A stretch of 64,000 nucleotides of DNA. It comes from Aporrectodea caliginosa. Lineage: Eukaryota > Annelida > Clitellata > Crassiclitellata > Lumbricidae. Shown here in pieces: positions 32,805 through 46,269 of this stretch. The stretch is from positions 973,094 to 1,037,093 of the forward strand of contig JACEVL010000201.1 in assembly GCA_020284085.1 (NCBI GenBank). The letters are read 5' to 3'. Under the pieces are notes generated by a model. It had not been told where the DNA came from, did not search any database, and saw only the letters and a list, made by a program, of their open reading frames with translations. Each line of letters opens with the position of its first letter. Position 1 is the stretch's first letter. Position numbers and translations under genes: made by a program.

Positions 32805-32880
32805 GTCCGCCTACGGAATTCGATCTCGGTACCTCTCGCTCTCTATGCCAGTGTGTTATCCAATGCGCTATCGATATACT
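32805..32880 (-). mobile_element. tRNA-like relic
   Basis: Reverse complement shows an A-box-like TAGCGCATTGGATAA and a B-box-like GAGATCGAATTCC at tRNA-like spacing. Stems are poor. Probably a SINE head or pseudogene. Confidence 0.4.
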
Positions 32881-33494
32881 GTAAAAGATATACAGTCAAT
32901 CAATATTCGTTTTTTATTATTACAGTACTATAAGCGATACTCGTGAGAAACGTATTTTCTTAAATTAAGATTCTTAGCTTCGTCACAAGTTCCAATGGTT
33001 CCTGTTTCCCAAGTCGTCCTCATGCCAACCATCTTGGACGCGTCTACCAATTATTCAGAGAGTTAACGGAGCTCTAAATTACAGCATATAGCGAAGGACT
33101 TCGCCAGCTTCAAACTATGAGAAACCTCCTTTTGTCCGTAAACCAATGTAGACCAGGATCTGCGCCCAGGTGCATAATTGTGTATTGCAGAGCGCTCACG
33201 ATAAAAAGTCATGATTAAACGGCAGGCAGCTATGTAATGTGTATGGCTGATGAATTCGACCGATGAGGCAAATTATAATAATATGACAAAGGTGTTTTTC
33301 CTATGATTTTTCATCCTGTCTATAAAATAACAACTATGCTACCATGATTACAAAACAAAACTGTGAGGAAACTCTTAAGGCAACAACAAAATTTAACCAG
33401 AATATAAATTCGAAATAAAATATCTCTAAACGCGGAAATAATTCGCCATTCGAACGTCTAATTGTTATTTGACATTACAGAGGCATCTGAAAGT

Positions 33495-33745
33495 ACTGTA
33501 TTGTATTTATTAATTTATATAGCGCAACTCACAGCAGTGGCCATTCAGTAGCGCTCCCAGTGCGAGAACACCTAGAGAAGAAAATGGTTTTGAGGAGGGA
33601 GAAGGCTGTAGGAAGAGACCCAGAAAGAATAGTAATACGTAGAGAGGAGAGAAGGGCATTCCATAGGGAAGGCCCAAATGTGTACTCAATGTATACGTCA
33701 ATGTTTATTTCTCGAAGGTAGCTTACAGTTGCAGGTCCCAACAGT
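33495..33745 (-). mobile_element. L2-like LINE 3' end
   Basis: Minus-strand translation includes FGPSLWNALLSSLRI and SGSLPTAFSLLKTIFFSR, the C-terminal end of LINE reverse transcriptases (GPxLWNxLPxxLR...FKxxLKTxLF). It ends in the GCGCTATATAAAT motif and (AATAC)n-like tail at 33495-33525. Broken frame. Confidence 0.75.
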
Positions 33746-34117
33746 GTCTGCTTGGAATTTGACATTCAGTTCAGTCAGTATCCGCGACAGGACCAAGAAG
33801 GTCGTCCCCATTTTCACATGAATTCAGTGGATTTTAACAGATTTCTCAAAGGGTATGACTATGAGGTAAACATTTACTACTGGAAACGTTACCATCTCAT
33901 GTTCATCGTTTTCTTCACTTGTAGACATATTCAAATGTTTTGAAGCGAAATCCACTTTCTTTGTCTAATGTCTTTCCATCGCCATTATTCAGATTAATAC
34001 CCACAAGAAAATCGTAAAGCACGAGCTGCTGAAATTCGAAATGAACCACTATAGGCAAACTTTGAACCAAAAGACACTTAAATGAAGCTGTTGACCCGCC
34101 CCATTCGTTACACACTA

Positions 34118-34265
34118 CTGGTGCAGCTGGCTACGTCGGTTAGAGCGTACGTCCCATGTGCCTCTGTGCGTGGTATGGGGACCTTAAATTGCGTGGCACC
34201 AATTCAAACGGGCGGCGGTTGTGAAGGATTTCACCCGATCAATTCATTGAAAAATTAGCAGGGTC
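34118..34265 (+). mobile_element. tRNA-derived SINE, copy 2
   Basis: Head: GGCTACGTCGGTTAGAGCGT (A box). Body: GCGTGGCACC, AATTCAAACGGGCGGCGGTT, CCGATCAATTCATTGAAAAA. The same order of blocks is found at 52394-52605. Confidence 0.65.
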
Positions 34266-34685
34266 GAGACCTCCTTTTTATACAGTCGCCATATAATAAT
34301 GTATACGTTTACATTTACTTTACATGCCTAGACTATCTGTAGCATTAATGAAACACCCTATAGTTAAACAATCGATCCTGGTTTATTCCTAAGACAGCAT
34401 CTACATGTACACTATTTTATGTTGATTTAGCACCGAGAGCAAATCTGACAGACAACAGTAACAATGCAGTTACAGCACCAGTAACAATCGGTTGAGTCCT
34501 TCAAGGCTAAACTATAATCACTTACCTGTTTACCATGGCTAACTCCAACTGAGTTTCAGTTCATTTTTGTAGGCGCCTCACTTCATCTATAGGCATACTC
34601 CGCTCGATGGTATAGTTTCGTGTAGGAGACCTTGAATCGGCATGGCTGTGTTACTGCGCCATAGAAATTGTAGTAGTTGTTGTCG

Positions 34686-34803
<118 letters not shown>

Positions 34804-34834
34804 TAATGCCAGAACCCCTGCCAAAGAGAAACGC

Positions 34835-35007
34835 CTTGAGTTATTAGCCCTTGAGTTATTAGCCCTCTCACCTTCCCAGTTCCGTAGACGCCTTAAGACT
34901 TTCTTGTTCCCTGACGCGCGCAGGCTCTGAAGTAGGTCGAGAGCGCTGCTGATTTTTGAGCAGCGCTATATAAATGTTCGATTACAATTACAATTACAAT
35001 AAATAAA
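34835..35007 (+). mobile_element. L2-like LINE 3' end
   Basis: Plus-strand translation has RRRLKTFLFPDARRL, the LINE C-terminal FRRRLKTFLF motif, followed by GCAGCGCTATATAAATGTTC and an (ATTACA)n tail. Confidence 0.72.
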
Positions 35008-35009
35008 AC

Positions 35010-38000
35010 GCAACAGATCATAAATACAGCAACCGTTCTGACCTAAGCATATGACAGCGCCGCTACAGAAAGTTTGTTCTTTTCCGCATCTTTGACTACA
35101 AAAGCTGTCCTTATAACAAGTTCACACGTAAACTACATTGTACATATGTATATCTGCACATTCTAGTGCCATTAAATAATTACGGTAGCGTAAAGCGATG
35201 GCGCTAAACAATTGTGCGTAAAAGACTTATAATTACAATTGCAAATAGACTTGTTCAAAGTCCCTACGTGTGCACAATAACTACTGAGGGACCTTAACCA
35301 GTATGCACCCCTACCCCCGTTACAAGGCGTGCGCTCAATCAATCGGTCACCGTGTCAGGTCCCTAACAAGAAATAATCAGATCTCGACCTCCATATCAAT
35401 TTCAAGCAGTCGATTTCGCCATTTTGTGGCGACGTTGTTTGGTAGGCCTAATGGAATTATACGATGTATCAGTTTTGAATCTGTTTTAGGTTCAAAGGTT
35501 AAATCTGTTCCAGAAGCATGCGAAGTGACTTCTTGCCTATGATTCGTGTCTTACCTCTGGTATCCCAGTGATAAACCGAGCGAGAAGCGGACGATGTTTG
35601 AAGACTGAGCATCTGCTATCCATATTTGCACAGCAGTCGTGATTTCAATTCGTCCAACTATATAACATTTCCAGAGTTGGGCATTCATAGAAAGTCAATC
35701 TCCTGCTCATACGAGCAGAGGTTCTCAACTGGCTTCTTGCAATTACGGTACCTAGATGCAGCGGAGTAGGGTTTGCGGTAGCTTACGCACCAACAGTGCG
35801 CGATTAAAGGTACGTGTACTCCCTTTCCGTGATAAGGCTTATCATAATCCGTTGCTATTACATACAGCAAAAGCAAAACGATTACATAAATCACACGATG
35901 AAGTCGGCCTTTGCTTACGCAACAGTCTACTGAACCAGCTGTAACGTGAATGGTAAGTAGCTCTACTGGTGCAGATCACGGGCCGAATCTTTCAACGCAA
36001 GCTAAACTAATGTGCACAACTTACACTGTTATTTAATTTGTCGTATTATATTATCAAGTAGGAGCTGTAGGTCGAACGTCCACTGAAGACTGCAGGAATC
36101 CCGTTCAGAAACCTATTGAATAGGCCTACCTATCGAATAAGAAGGTTGGCCAGAAATCTGTATTGGCCGTTCTGAACTGTATACTGCTGAAATACTGTCC
36201 AATCTACACCAACGAACTCGATCTTTATGCTATTCTTAGTGCAGGAGCCAGAGTTCTGAGAATGCAGAACGTGCCGCATATTTCATAAAACTGGCGGCAT
36301 AAAATTGTATCCACATATCGGAACATCCATTTGTCTTTAACAACTTCCGCATACGTAGAAGCACTGCTCGTTGGTAACATCTCTTCATCGCCACCTGTTG
36401 GTAGTTCACGACCGTAGGCGCCGAGGATTTGGCCAGATATCGAACATTCAGACATTGCACGGAATGACCCCCTCAGTGTTGGTGAGAGGCCAATAAATAA
36501 AGTCTGGTGAAATATTGAGTATTACGCAATCCGACACTGCATCCAATAAGCTCACGTGTTCAACAATGCAACGTTGCTTTCGTCTCCAATTTATTCTAGA
36601 TAACGTGCAATCCAAAACTACTGAACAATCTAAATAGAACACACCCACAATCCAGTGCAATCCAAGGTCGAATTTTCCCACATACTATGCAGTCCAACAA
36701 TGCCTTACGACAATCAGAAATTCCGACCAATATATCGAGACGACCAACTGTACTAATCTCACTCAGAACACTGTGATTCGACATACAGTCGAATAATACA
36801 ACACAGGGTCTACTGCTCCAAAATGATATATATCTGAATGATCCTAAATTCACTTAAATAAATCACGACACGATGTTTATAAGAAAAGCTCCTTAGTCAG
36901 TAATCAGAATAGGAATAGCTATAGTCGAATACGATGCAATACCTGTTGCAAGTCTCGAAGTGATCCTAAACATCTAATCAGGCAGACTCTATTAATCTGG
37001 CGTGCTGCCAAATAATCCGACTTTTTAAAACCGTTTTCCAGACAGCTTTCAAGGTTTATGCCCACACGTGTGGCATATCAGATCCACTGCATGCAGTGAC
37101 TATAGTCATTCGCGAGTGTGCTTCGTCCTTCAGTTTCATCAATAGGGACCTACTGTTTGGAGTTACCCGGTACACATAGGCCTATAGACCTATTTATAAT
37201 TAGTCTAACTAATGCATGTCGGATACAACTCAACTCGCCTGTCGTGCCTTCTGTGCTATACATTTCCCACTTTCAGACATATCAGGTGAAGTTAGATGTT
37301 GTTAGTTCCCTCGCATCCGCTGCACGCGGCGACAGTCATTGTAGCATTCTAGTCGGACCGACTGGGCGCATCCAATTCATCTTTCCGATGAATAAATCGG
37401 TGGGTGTGTATACACAGAAATACGAGAATAAGCCAAAAAAGATTACTCACGCCGAGTCCTCGTCTCTGTTTGCCTGCATTGCTATCTGTCAGTACGTTTG
37501 TCTGTCTGTGTTTACTTATGCGTGCTCGTATTATAACGTTTTATGGCATGACCTTATCGGAAAGCGCAATTCTCTGCGGACTTACGGGAGGCTTTGCGAG
37601 ATAAAGCCTCAAAGCCAGCGATTATTTCGGCCTTCTGTAGGCTATACGCAACATGAAATTACGTGTGTCCAACCGGCACCGAGTAACTTTTTAATACGTA
37701 ATAATTTCAAGTAGGCCTACACAAACAATCACACATTAGGCCTATATAGAACCACTGCTGAAAGCGCTGGATAATTAGACCATTGATCCATTGTCGACAC
37801 TAGGATAAACAAACCTATCTGGATTAATTACCTTACTTCCTTGAAAGACAGTGACGACGTCGATGATGATGAAATATTAATGGCAATAATATTATTATTA
37901 TATTAAATAGTATTAACCATGACCATAACCATCATTTTATTAGTAAGCAATAATGATAGTCATTGCACAGTTCAGCATTGCACTTGTACGCTTCATTGCA

Positions 38001-38160
38001 CTGTAGGCTAATCCAGTCTTATCTAAGAACTTCAACAGAGTCATCGTATAATTCTCTAGGCATCAATATGATTAAGTCGCTACAAAGACAAGTCCTTGCT
38101 GCGTACAGGATGAGTCTGATCAAAATCCAAAAGAGAAGTCCGACAAGATATTGAAACACA
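35010..38160. other. No gene recognised (putative TRPC intron or flank)
   Basis: Contains several dispersed TAGGCCTA motifs and incidental open frames. The longest, plus strand 37118-37714 (198 codons), has no recognisable domain, no usual start context and unbiased composition. I see no exon I can support. Confidence 0.5.
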
Positions 38161-38182
38161 CAATGGAGGAACTGAGTTCAGG

Positions 38183-38490
38183 AAAGACGAGAATAAGTCG
38201 AGATCTGAAAAGACGAGAATAAGTCAAGATCTGAAAGACCGAGAATAAGTCGAGATCTGAAAAGACGAGAATAAGTCGAGATCTGAAAAGACGAGAATAA
38301 GTCGAGATCTGAAAAGACGAGAATAAGTCAAGATCTGAAAGACCGAGAATAAGTCGAGATCTGAAAAGACGAGAATAAGTCGAGATCTGAAAAGACGAGA
38401 ATAAGTCGAGATCTGAAAAGACGAGAATAAGTCAAGATCTGAAAGACCGAGAATAAGTCAAGATCTGAAAGACCGAGAATAAGGCGAGGT
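38183..38490. repeat. 25/26-bp minisatellite with higher-order pattern
   Basis: About eleven units. Type A is GTCGAGATCTGAAAAGACGA plus GAATAA (26 bp); type B is GTCAAGATCTGAAAGACC plus GAGAATAA (25-26 bp). Their order is A B A A A B A A A B B, a repeating four-unit block of about 103 bp. Confidence 0.92.
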
Positions 38491-38890
38491 CATGAACTCT
38501 GCACAGCGACCAATTGAATGAAAAAGTTCCAGTTCTAAGATCTGAGCCTTTATCCGCAGTATACGCCAGTTGAGATAATCAGATGCCATTAAGTATAGTG
38601 ACACATAGGCCTATAGGAAATCAGTGAACATAATTGAGGTGACTGTTGTGTAGGCGATTATCCCAAATTTTAATTGAAACTATTCGCTTTTCTATGGACA
38701 GCCAACTGCAATCAGTAAGGATCAATGCACCAGAGTGAAAAGATAGCCTACTGATCGATTGATTGATCAAATGATTGATAACCAACCATAACCATACAAT
38801 ACAATACAACTGCATTTTGACATTGCCCTTCTTCGAAAGTTCAGAAGTGCACAGAGGCGCAGATGCTCAAGGTCTCTCTCTACACAGTAA

Positions 38891-38964
38891 CCTTCTCGGA
38901 CGAAGATCGAACCCGTACTCTCCGCGTTACAGGCCGACCGCTCTAACCAATCGGCCATCGTGCC
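38891..38964 (-). mobile_element. tRNA-like sequence
   Basis: Reverse complement: GGCACGATGGCCGATTGGTT, AGAGCGG (A box), a CCTGTAACG anticodon-like loop, and GGGTTCGATCTT (B box) with a pairable T arm. The acceptor arms do not match, so a tRNA-derived repeat or pseudogene rather than a working tRNA. Confidence 0.6.
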
Positions 38965-39106
38965 ACACCATCAATTTCCTGGTTCAACAGCACATTCATA
39001 AGTCAAGTAGTTCCATATTCATAATCACATCGAATGTTCAATAATGGGCAGAATAGGGAGACCTGAATGGATCTAAGTCTCACTAATTTGGACCTCTATA
39101 CTCCTA

Positions 39107-39770
39107 TAGTTACCAAAAGAATAAGATGATGGCAGGTTTTTGTACAATGTTTCTATATTATGTTAATGTTAGACAGTTCTTCAGCAATTATTGACCAACA
39201 CTACAGTCATTAGATTAATAAGAACAGAACCCTGACTAAGTCATACATGATTGCAAAATTGCACAAATATAAAAAATATGATAGGAGCTGTAAAGTCATC
39301 GGAACAAGTCGATTAAGGAAAGCTAAGGAAATCGTGCCCAGCAATTAAACAATGTTACTCATAAAAAGTGAAAGTAATATTTTGGGTGAGAATACACATA
39401 TACCACTGCATGCCACATCTCATGTCATCCACATCACAGCTCAATGTTCAACAAGCCATAAGAATAAGTTGATGGCGGGTATTTATACGGGATATTTGCA
39501 TGTGTTAAGCTTAATGGTAGGCAATTCATCAGCAATTATTGACCAAATGTCAGTAGATTACAACAACAAATCTATGACTAAGCCATAGATAATTGCAAAA
39601 TTGCCCAGACATAAAAATAAGGTACGAGCTGTCCAGCCAGTAAAACAAATCATCTAAGCAAATCATGCTCAGCGAATATGTACTGGTGCTCCTAAAGAGT
39701 GAAAGCAATAATTAGAGTGGGAATAAACATAAACCATTGCAGTCCACATCTTGATTGAATGAGTCATCAA
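39107..39770. repeat. Diverged tandem dimer, unit ~343 bp
   Basis: Blocks in the same order in both halves: AGAATAAGATGATGGC, TCAGCAATTATTGACCAA, GACTAAG, ATTGCAAAATTGC, GAGCTGT and AGTGAAAG at 39118 onward recur at about 39461 onward. About 75% similar by eye. Origin unknown. Confidence 0.75.
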
Positions 39771-40319
39771 GACTTATTGTGTGAATTGGTGTATTAGCTA
39801 GCTCGATTCAATTGTTAAAAGGGAATGCTACGTATGATTTTGAATATATAAACCGATGCTACAAGTCTAAATCACTTCCCAGTTTTCGGCTTTAAACCCT
39901 TGTTTGTGTAAAAACACTCACATGTAGCGCAAGCACTTCCATTAGCGCCACCTATAAATAAAGTTTACGACCGATGCGTATAATTATGAGGCAGGTAACA
40001 TGGTTCGGATGTCCATATTCCAGGAACAGCGATGTGATAAGACACGCATAATATATCGAGGGAATTCTGTGAATTGCACTTTGACTGAATCAGTTAATGC
40101 GTAAACGCAGAGGCCTGCCTACAGTGCCTAGTCTATAGTCGGCATGACGCTCACAACCGTGTGATCACAGGTAGTTTTCGATCTAGTCTATGACCGATAG
40201 CCATTAAATTAGATTACACATGTAGAGGTAGACAACGTATGCGTTACACGAGTCTATGCTCAGTGTACGAAGGCCAGACTCCAGTAGCTGCAATTTTAAA
40301 AGCATCTTAGACACACTGC

Positions 40320-40622
40320 TCGCACATACGTACAGTCACACACAGACAACACACACGCACACAACACACACGCACACAGCACACACTCACACAACACGTA
40401 CACACACACACACACATACATGTACACACACACACGTACACATACACATACACATAGGCACACACGTACACACACACGCACACAGCACACACTCACACAA
40501 CACGTACACACACGTACACACACACAAGTACACATACACATAGGCACACACGTACACACGTACACACACACGCACGCACAAATATACACACAGACACACA
40601 CACATACATAGACACAGACATA
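40320..40622. repeat. Cryptic (CA)n tract with internal duplication
   Basis: Interrupted CA repeats. GCACACAGCACACACTCACA is present at about 40372 and again about 106 bp later. Confidence 0.9.
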
Positions 40623-41210
40623 TACAGTCTAGTTTAATGACTAATGACTTTTACAGGGCCGATGTTCAATGCCTACATCGGTCCAAAGCAAGGGCGGAAA
40701 TCCAGTGAAAAAGAGCGGAGTTGCTGCGATCCAAATGCAGTCTGAAAGGCATCATTAGTTGCCTGGTTGTAGGCGACACAGGAACTGTTCTTTCCTCCAG
40801 CGTATACAGACTACATTTATCAGCGTTGTACAGGGAAACCTGTGTCTGCTGCTGTTGCTGCTCCTGTCAGAAGATTATTTTTCATAGTGCTGCTTCGAGT
40901 GAAACGTCGGGGTAGACAATAAAACAGAGAAACCCGAAGCCAGATCGAAACGGAGGAATACATCAACTTCCGTGCAAACTGTCAGTAAAGCAGGGAGTTC
41001 CTATGGGTGCTTTTTGTCTAAGCATACTGTGGGTGGGTGGGGGGTTGCTGGGAGTATACACTTCCTTTATCATTGTTCTGTATGCACCTGTATATTTCTC
41101 TGCCATGTAGATGAATGGTCAGTTCAACCAGGCGTCTGGAAGCCAGTGCATCAGTTCGAATTTGGTCGGGATTACAGGTATAATTCTCTGCCCTGACTTT
41201 ATCAGCGTTG

Positions 41211-41211
<1 letters not shown>

Positions 41212-41271
<60 letters not shown>
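41212..41271. repeat. (TA)n microsatellite
   Basis: About 30 uninterrupted TA units. Confidence 0.96.
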
Positions 41272-41272
<1 letters not shown>

Positions 41273-41624
41273 TGTTATTTAGCTACTGTCTATACTAATC
41301 ACATGTTAATAACTAAATGTATTTTCTCTGTAATTATATTGAAATATGAAAGAAATAAGTAGCTTACAGTAGCTTCTACTAAATGCAGTACAATCTTATC
41401 TAGAAAATATATACAGTATATATATATACAGGAGGTAGGCATGAGGGAATGAGAACACGAAACGTGAAACCATAAGCACAACGCCCGGTCGACCGTTGGG
41501 AAAGACGTAGATACTGTAGCGATAAAACGGGGATTGTAGAGTCATGCTTAGTTATATATTTTCAGATATCACTGCAATCAGTTGGCTATATATATAGCCT
41601 GTGGCAGTAAACACACACGCACCT

Positions 41625-41900
<276 letters not shown>

Positions 41901-42162
41901 GTATATTACTTCTAGCATCGTATTTCCATTTCGAAGCGACTTTTTCTGCGCATTTTCTCCGTTTTGTCCTTGTCAATCATTATAATGTGCACGAACAAAC
42001 CATCTGGCTTCCTGTCAGTATAGGGTATACATCTTTTGTACATATGATATGAACTGGTGTGCGGGAATGCATTGATATACGTATATAATTATATATTATA
42101 TGAGTGCAAACCTTATTAACACTCAGTTTGCACTCTTACTGACGTAGTATCATGAGTTCGTG

Positions 42163-42163
42163 G

Positions 42164-42205
<42 letters not shown>

Positions 42206-42212
42206 TATATGC
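42163..42212. repeat. (TA)n microsatellite
   Basis: About 24 TA units with one AA interruption. Confidence 0.95.
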
Positions 42213-42544
42213 AGTTTACGACTTCCACTGAAACACCTGTTGAAAGTTTTGATATAAATCCCAAAATCTGCATCCGAACAGTTCCTTATTGTGTTTGCGC
42301 CAGTTAGAGCGACTCGAGAGAGGGCATGCAAAGAAGGGTTAGGTTGTAAAGAGAAGTAGAACGAGGGACAGATTCGTAGGGCATATACGTAGATCATAGA
42401 TGCACCCAATTGCTGTTGTTCAGCGAGATAGACCGTGTAAATGATTGGGTATAAATGTACACTTGTCAACGAAACACCGTTCTTAGCAACAAATAAAGTT
42501 TCTGTAAGCCTTTGTGAGCCAATATCATTCTTCAATCGATCGTT

Positions 42545-42850
42545 CAGCATTATTGTATTGTATTTGATCATTTATAAAGCGCTTCTCAAGGCATAAGCCC
42601 TTCAGAAGCGCTCCCAGTGCGAGGTATACACTATACTCCGAGAGAAAAGGAAGGTTTTAAGGTGAGAGAAAGAGGTAGAGATGCCACCAGAGAGGATGGT
42701 AGAGCGTATACAGAAGGAGGAAGTCCATGCCATAGAGAGGGACCTACGCAGGCAACGGATCTGAATTGAGCCATCCGAGTGATTAGGGCTGCAATCCTGA
42801 ATAAATGGCAAGCTAACAGAGTTGTTTCAAAAGGAAGAAAAGGCTCGCGC
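42545..42850 (-). mobile_element. L2-like LINE 3' end
   Basis: Minus-strand translation: CVGPSLWHGLPPSVYALPSS then LTLKPSFSL, the decayed LINE C-terminus. The 3' end has GCGCTTTATAAATG and an (ATACA)n tail (42550-42562). Similar to 33495-33745 (shared GCGCTCCCAGTGCGAG). Confidence 0.8.
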
Positions 42851-42999
42851 ATAATCGGTGCATTACAAATTCCCGATAAGCGATTCCGGTTTTGGTTTCG
42901 ACTGCATAACCAGTTCTTCTCAAGATGAATTAGACGCGCCAGGCCAGGCAGCCATCGGCTATACCGAAGACAAATGGCTAATTAACAAACATTATACAA

Positions 43000-43500
43000 G
43001 ACCAGACAATTTAGTGCTATTATAAGCGAATATAGTGGTTGTCTGCAGTCCGCGGAAACCATACCCATTGCAACGGATACATCCTAGTGCCTTCCTATAG
43101 ATTCGTGACAATTCCGTCGCCTGGTGAATATAAATTAAGGCTAAAATCAGATGCATCTATACCGCAAAGGGTTACTTCCAATTCATCTGCTTTAAGTGTC
43201 TGCACAGAATCCACTGGAAACACAATACATCTAATTGTTACTATCCCGACTGAATCACCCCGTTCTCTGTTCATTAGTAGCGCCTGGAAGTCATCCACTA
43301 AATCAGTCCCCTCCCAAGCGCCTGGAAACCAACCGTTTCCTTGAAATAATCCATCACGGTTTAATTCAATTCTCAGCCACAGAAAACAGACCAAAGAAAG
43401 AAGGCGCGGGTCTCCATCTGCAAAACAGTCTCGATGAACAGAACTCTTGTGGCTGCTAATTCTCCTCCCTTGGTAACCGCCGATTATAGCGTTAACAAGA
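43000..43500. other. Unassigned region with short ORFs on both strands
   Basis: Plus ORF 43039-43344 (101 codons) and minus ORF 43394-43095 (99 codons) overlap. The minus frame (VGIVTIRCIVFPVDSVQT...) looks more protein-like, but no family is recognised and no splice context is convincing. Confidence 0.25.
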
Positions 43501-43654
43501 AAGTCTCATTCTGCCCAAAAGGACCATCTCGAAAGCGGTGACCACTGGAACATGGGGCCCTCTGGTTTCAGCGCGCGTGGCCCTAGGGCAGAAAGGAATT
43601 AGTTATTCTAAATATGCAAACTCCCAAAACGATCATTAAACTACCATTGACAAT

Positions 43655-43940
43655 AATCGTAATCGTAATCGGGCATTTATATAGCGCCACTCAAAAACAG
43701 AGGCGCTCCCGACCCGGGCCAGTGTCTTCACTGGTAAAGAGAGAGGCTTTCAGACGCTGGCGGAACTGGTCAAAAGAAATAGAGAAAAGGTCAGTCCTGA
43801 GGGACTGAGGTAACCGTTTCCAGCTACAATCCTACACTGGGCCGTAGAAGTACGCACCCGCGGGACAACCAAGTAACCAGAGACCGAGGACCGAAGGGAC
43901 GAACGACTGGGCAGAGAAGATACCGGGTACAATAATAATA
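43655..43940 (-). mobile_element. L2-like LINE 3' end
   Basis: Minus-strand translation includes LPQSLRTDLFSISFDQFR then QRLKASLFTSEDTG, a LINE C-terminus. It ends GGCGCTATATAAATG with a (GATTAC)n-like tail. Frames broken. Confidence 0.75.
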
Positions 43941-44224
43941 TATCACCACAATCGAGGCCTATTTAATCGAATACCGGTAGTGTATTAACTCTTACAACAG
44001 TAACAGCAACGTTGAGACCTGTCATTGTTATTATCATTGTTATTATCATTTATTTTTATTTTTATTATGTGCCGCTATGCCTAAAAAATAAATGAATTAA
44101 TTTAATGCTGTATTTTATGGGTCGAATTAAGCCTGGGGCTTCTTGCATGATTGGGGAAAGGCCCCAACATGGTCACAGTACAGCCCGACTCTGCTTATAA
44201 TCATGCTCTGGAGGTTAGGTATGG

Positions 44225-44277
44225 TGGAGTTGGTGGTGGTGGTAGTGGTGTTGGTGTTGTTGTTGTTATTGTTGTTG

Positions 44278-44309
<32 letters not shown>

Positions 44310-44364
44310 GGTGGTGATGGTGGTGGTGGTGGTGGTGGTGGTGGTGGTGGTGGTGGTGGTGGTG
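44225..44364. repeat. (GTT)n/(GGT)n compound microsatellite
   Basis: A GTT run (44252-44294) followed by a GGT run (44295-44364). Open frames of poly-Val, poly-Gly, poly-Thr and poly-Asn are artefacts. Confidence 0.95.
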
Positions 44365-44647
44365 AAAGTGGAGAAGGAGGTGTCAGTCGCTACCACAGAT
44401 TAACTGATGTTGACAAGGGAGTCTTCCGTCGTAACACTATCCGACACTTAATTGGTATGGATGAAGAGTGATTGACAAGCTAGCTCTGGACATGCGGCTG
44501 GCTTAACAGATGGTTGACGGCGCTGGAAGAGCTCTGCATTACGAGCAGATACAGTCACCACCAACAGCCATTAGCAGCTGAATTCTTTCGCTAAAATGTA
44601 GGAAAATAACTTACACGTCTTTTGAGACTTTTGTTGTTGTTGTTGTC

Positions 44648-44842
<195 letters not shown>

Positions 44843-44984
44843 TCCGTCTTCTAGTTTTCGTATTCATTGTATATCCACTTCCCCTCTGCTTTTGTCTTCC
44901 TTTGTTCATTTCTATTTTTTGTCGATTTCTGCCTCCCCATCGAATCTCCTGCATGTTTTCCTTGGCTTTTTTTATACTTTCCTC

Positions 44985-45320
44985 GTCCTCTTCTTTCTCC
45001 CTCCTCCTCTTCCTGTTCCTCTTTCCTCTTCTTCTTCTCCCTCCTCTTCCTGTTCCTCTTTCCTCTTCTTCTCCTTCCTCCTCTTCCTGTTCCTCTTTCT
45101 CTCTTCTTCTCCTTCCTCCTCTTCCTGTTCCTCTTCTCCTCTTCTTTCTTCTCCCTCCTCTTCCTGTTCCTCTTTCCTCTTCTTCTCCCTCCTCCTCTTC
45201 CTGTTCCTCTTTCCTCTTCTTCTCCCTCCTCTCCTGTTCCTCTTTCCTCTTCTTCTCCCTCCTCCTCTTCCAATTCCTCTTTCCTCTTCTTCTCCCTCCT
45301 CCTCTTCCTGTTCCTATTGC
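44985..45320. repeat. Polypyrimidine minisatellite (CTCCTCTTCCTGTTCCTCTT)
   Basis: Eight to nine imperfect units of about 34-39 bp. A strong strand asymmetry (almost pure C/T) could form triplex DNA. The 186-codon minus ORF (Glu/Arg/Lys repeats) and the plus Phe/Leu/Ser ORFs come from the repeat and are not genes. Confidence 0.92.
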
Positions 45321-46269
45321 TTTCCCTCTGACACATCCGTTCTTTCTTCTCTTCTTTTGCCCTATTTGCCATATCGCTATCCTCTGCTCCCCTGCTCCCC
45401 AAACTCCTCATCTCCCTCCCTTCTTGTGTCGCTCATCCCTTGGGTGTTACTATCGTTCCTCTGAATACGTTATGAAGTTGGTCACAGACTCAAGTCCGAA
45501 CTGCCAGGCCACTACTCGCCTTTCTTCATTAACTCATTTCGGCAGCTAATGGCGCCAGCTGTCGTCCGCAAAGTGAACTAATTTCGCAGACAATTCTTGC
45601 ACAGCTTAAAAAAAGTCCTACCGACAAGGTCACTCTTCAAGCAAGCTATTGCTATGCCAACCTTTAGGCATAATATATCAATTAATTAAACATATTAATT
45701 AAACTGAAGAAGCCGTCATATAATTAATGGACATATTCGGCGATCTTTGTTTTACAATAATTAACTGACCCAAGCGTCGACACATTTTCATGATAGCAAA
45801 ATTTGTATAATATGTATCCTGATATTTGTTTAGCGGCTGTTTTTGGAACTTCTTCCATTGTCGCATAATGTTCGCTGGAGAAGGCCTCAGCTGACAGTCT
45901 CACTCACGCACGTAGAAATTAATTGACCAACAAAGCCCATACATATATCCACGTCGTCGTCATTAGGCCTACTGATCATGAGCTGAAAACAACAGATATT
46001 CATCGCACGTTTAATCATTTCCGTCGACACACCTCTTTCCGTCTTAGGATGCCACAATGGAACTGGCACGATTGCCCTACTCTGTTAAGGCATTCTCTGC
46101 ACCGTTGACTCCTATAGCTACTTGAGCACTGCATAATTCTCTACATGACATTATTTATCCCTATATAGTTTTCCGGAGTTTTTCTTCGTGCAGACAATTC
46201 TTGCGCTGCATTCGTTCATGGGCGCACGATTAACTGTCGACGCCTGGTCAGAGTCCTTAATCATAATAA

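Noticed and set aside
37118..37714. 198-codon plus-strand ORF
   Set aside because: No recognisable domain, non-ATG upstream context, includes TAGGCCTA motifs and AT-rich intergenic-like sequence.
38891..38964. Functional tRNA gene
   Set aside because: A and B boxes and a T arm are visible but the acceptor stem does not pair. The same applies to 26860-26933 and 32805-32880.
44851..45549. Glu/Arg/Lys-rich minus ORF (186 codons) and Ser/Phe/Leu plus ORFs
   Set aside because: Polypyrimidine minisatellite; the reading follows repeat units, with no domain or splice context.
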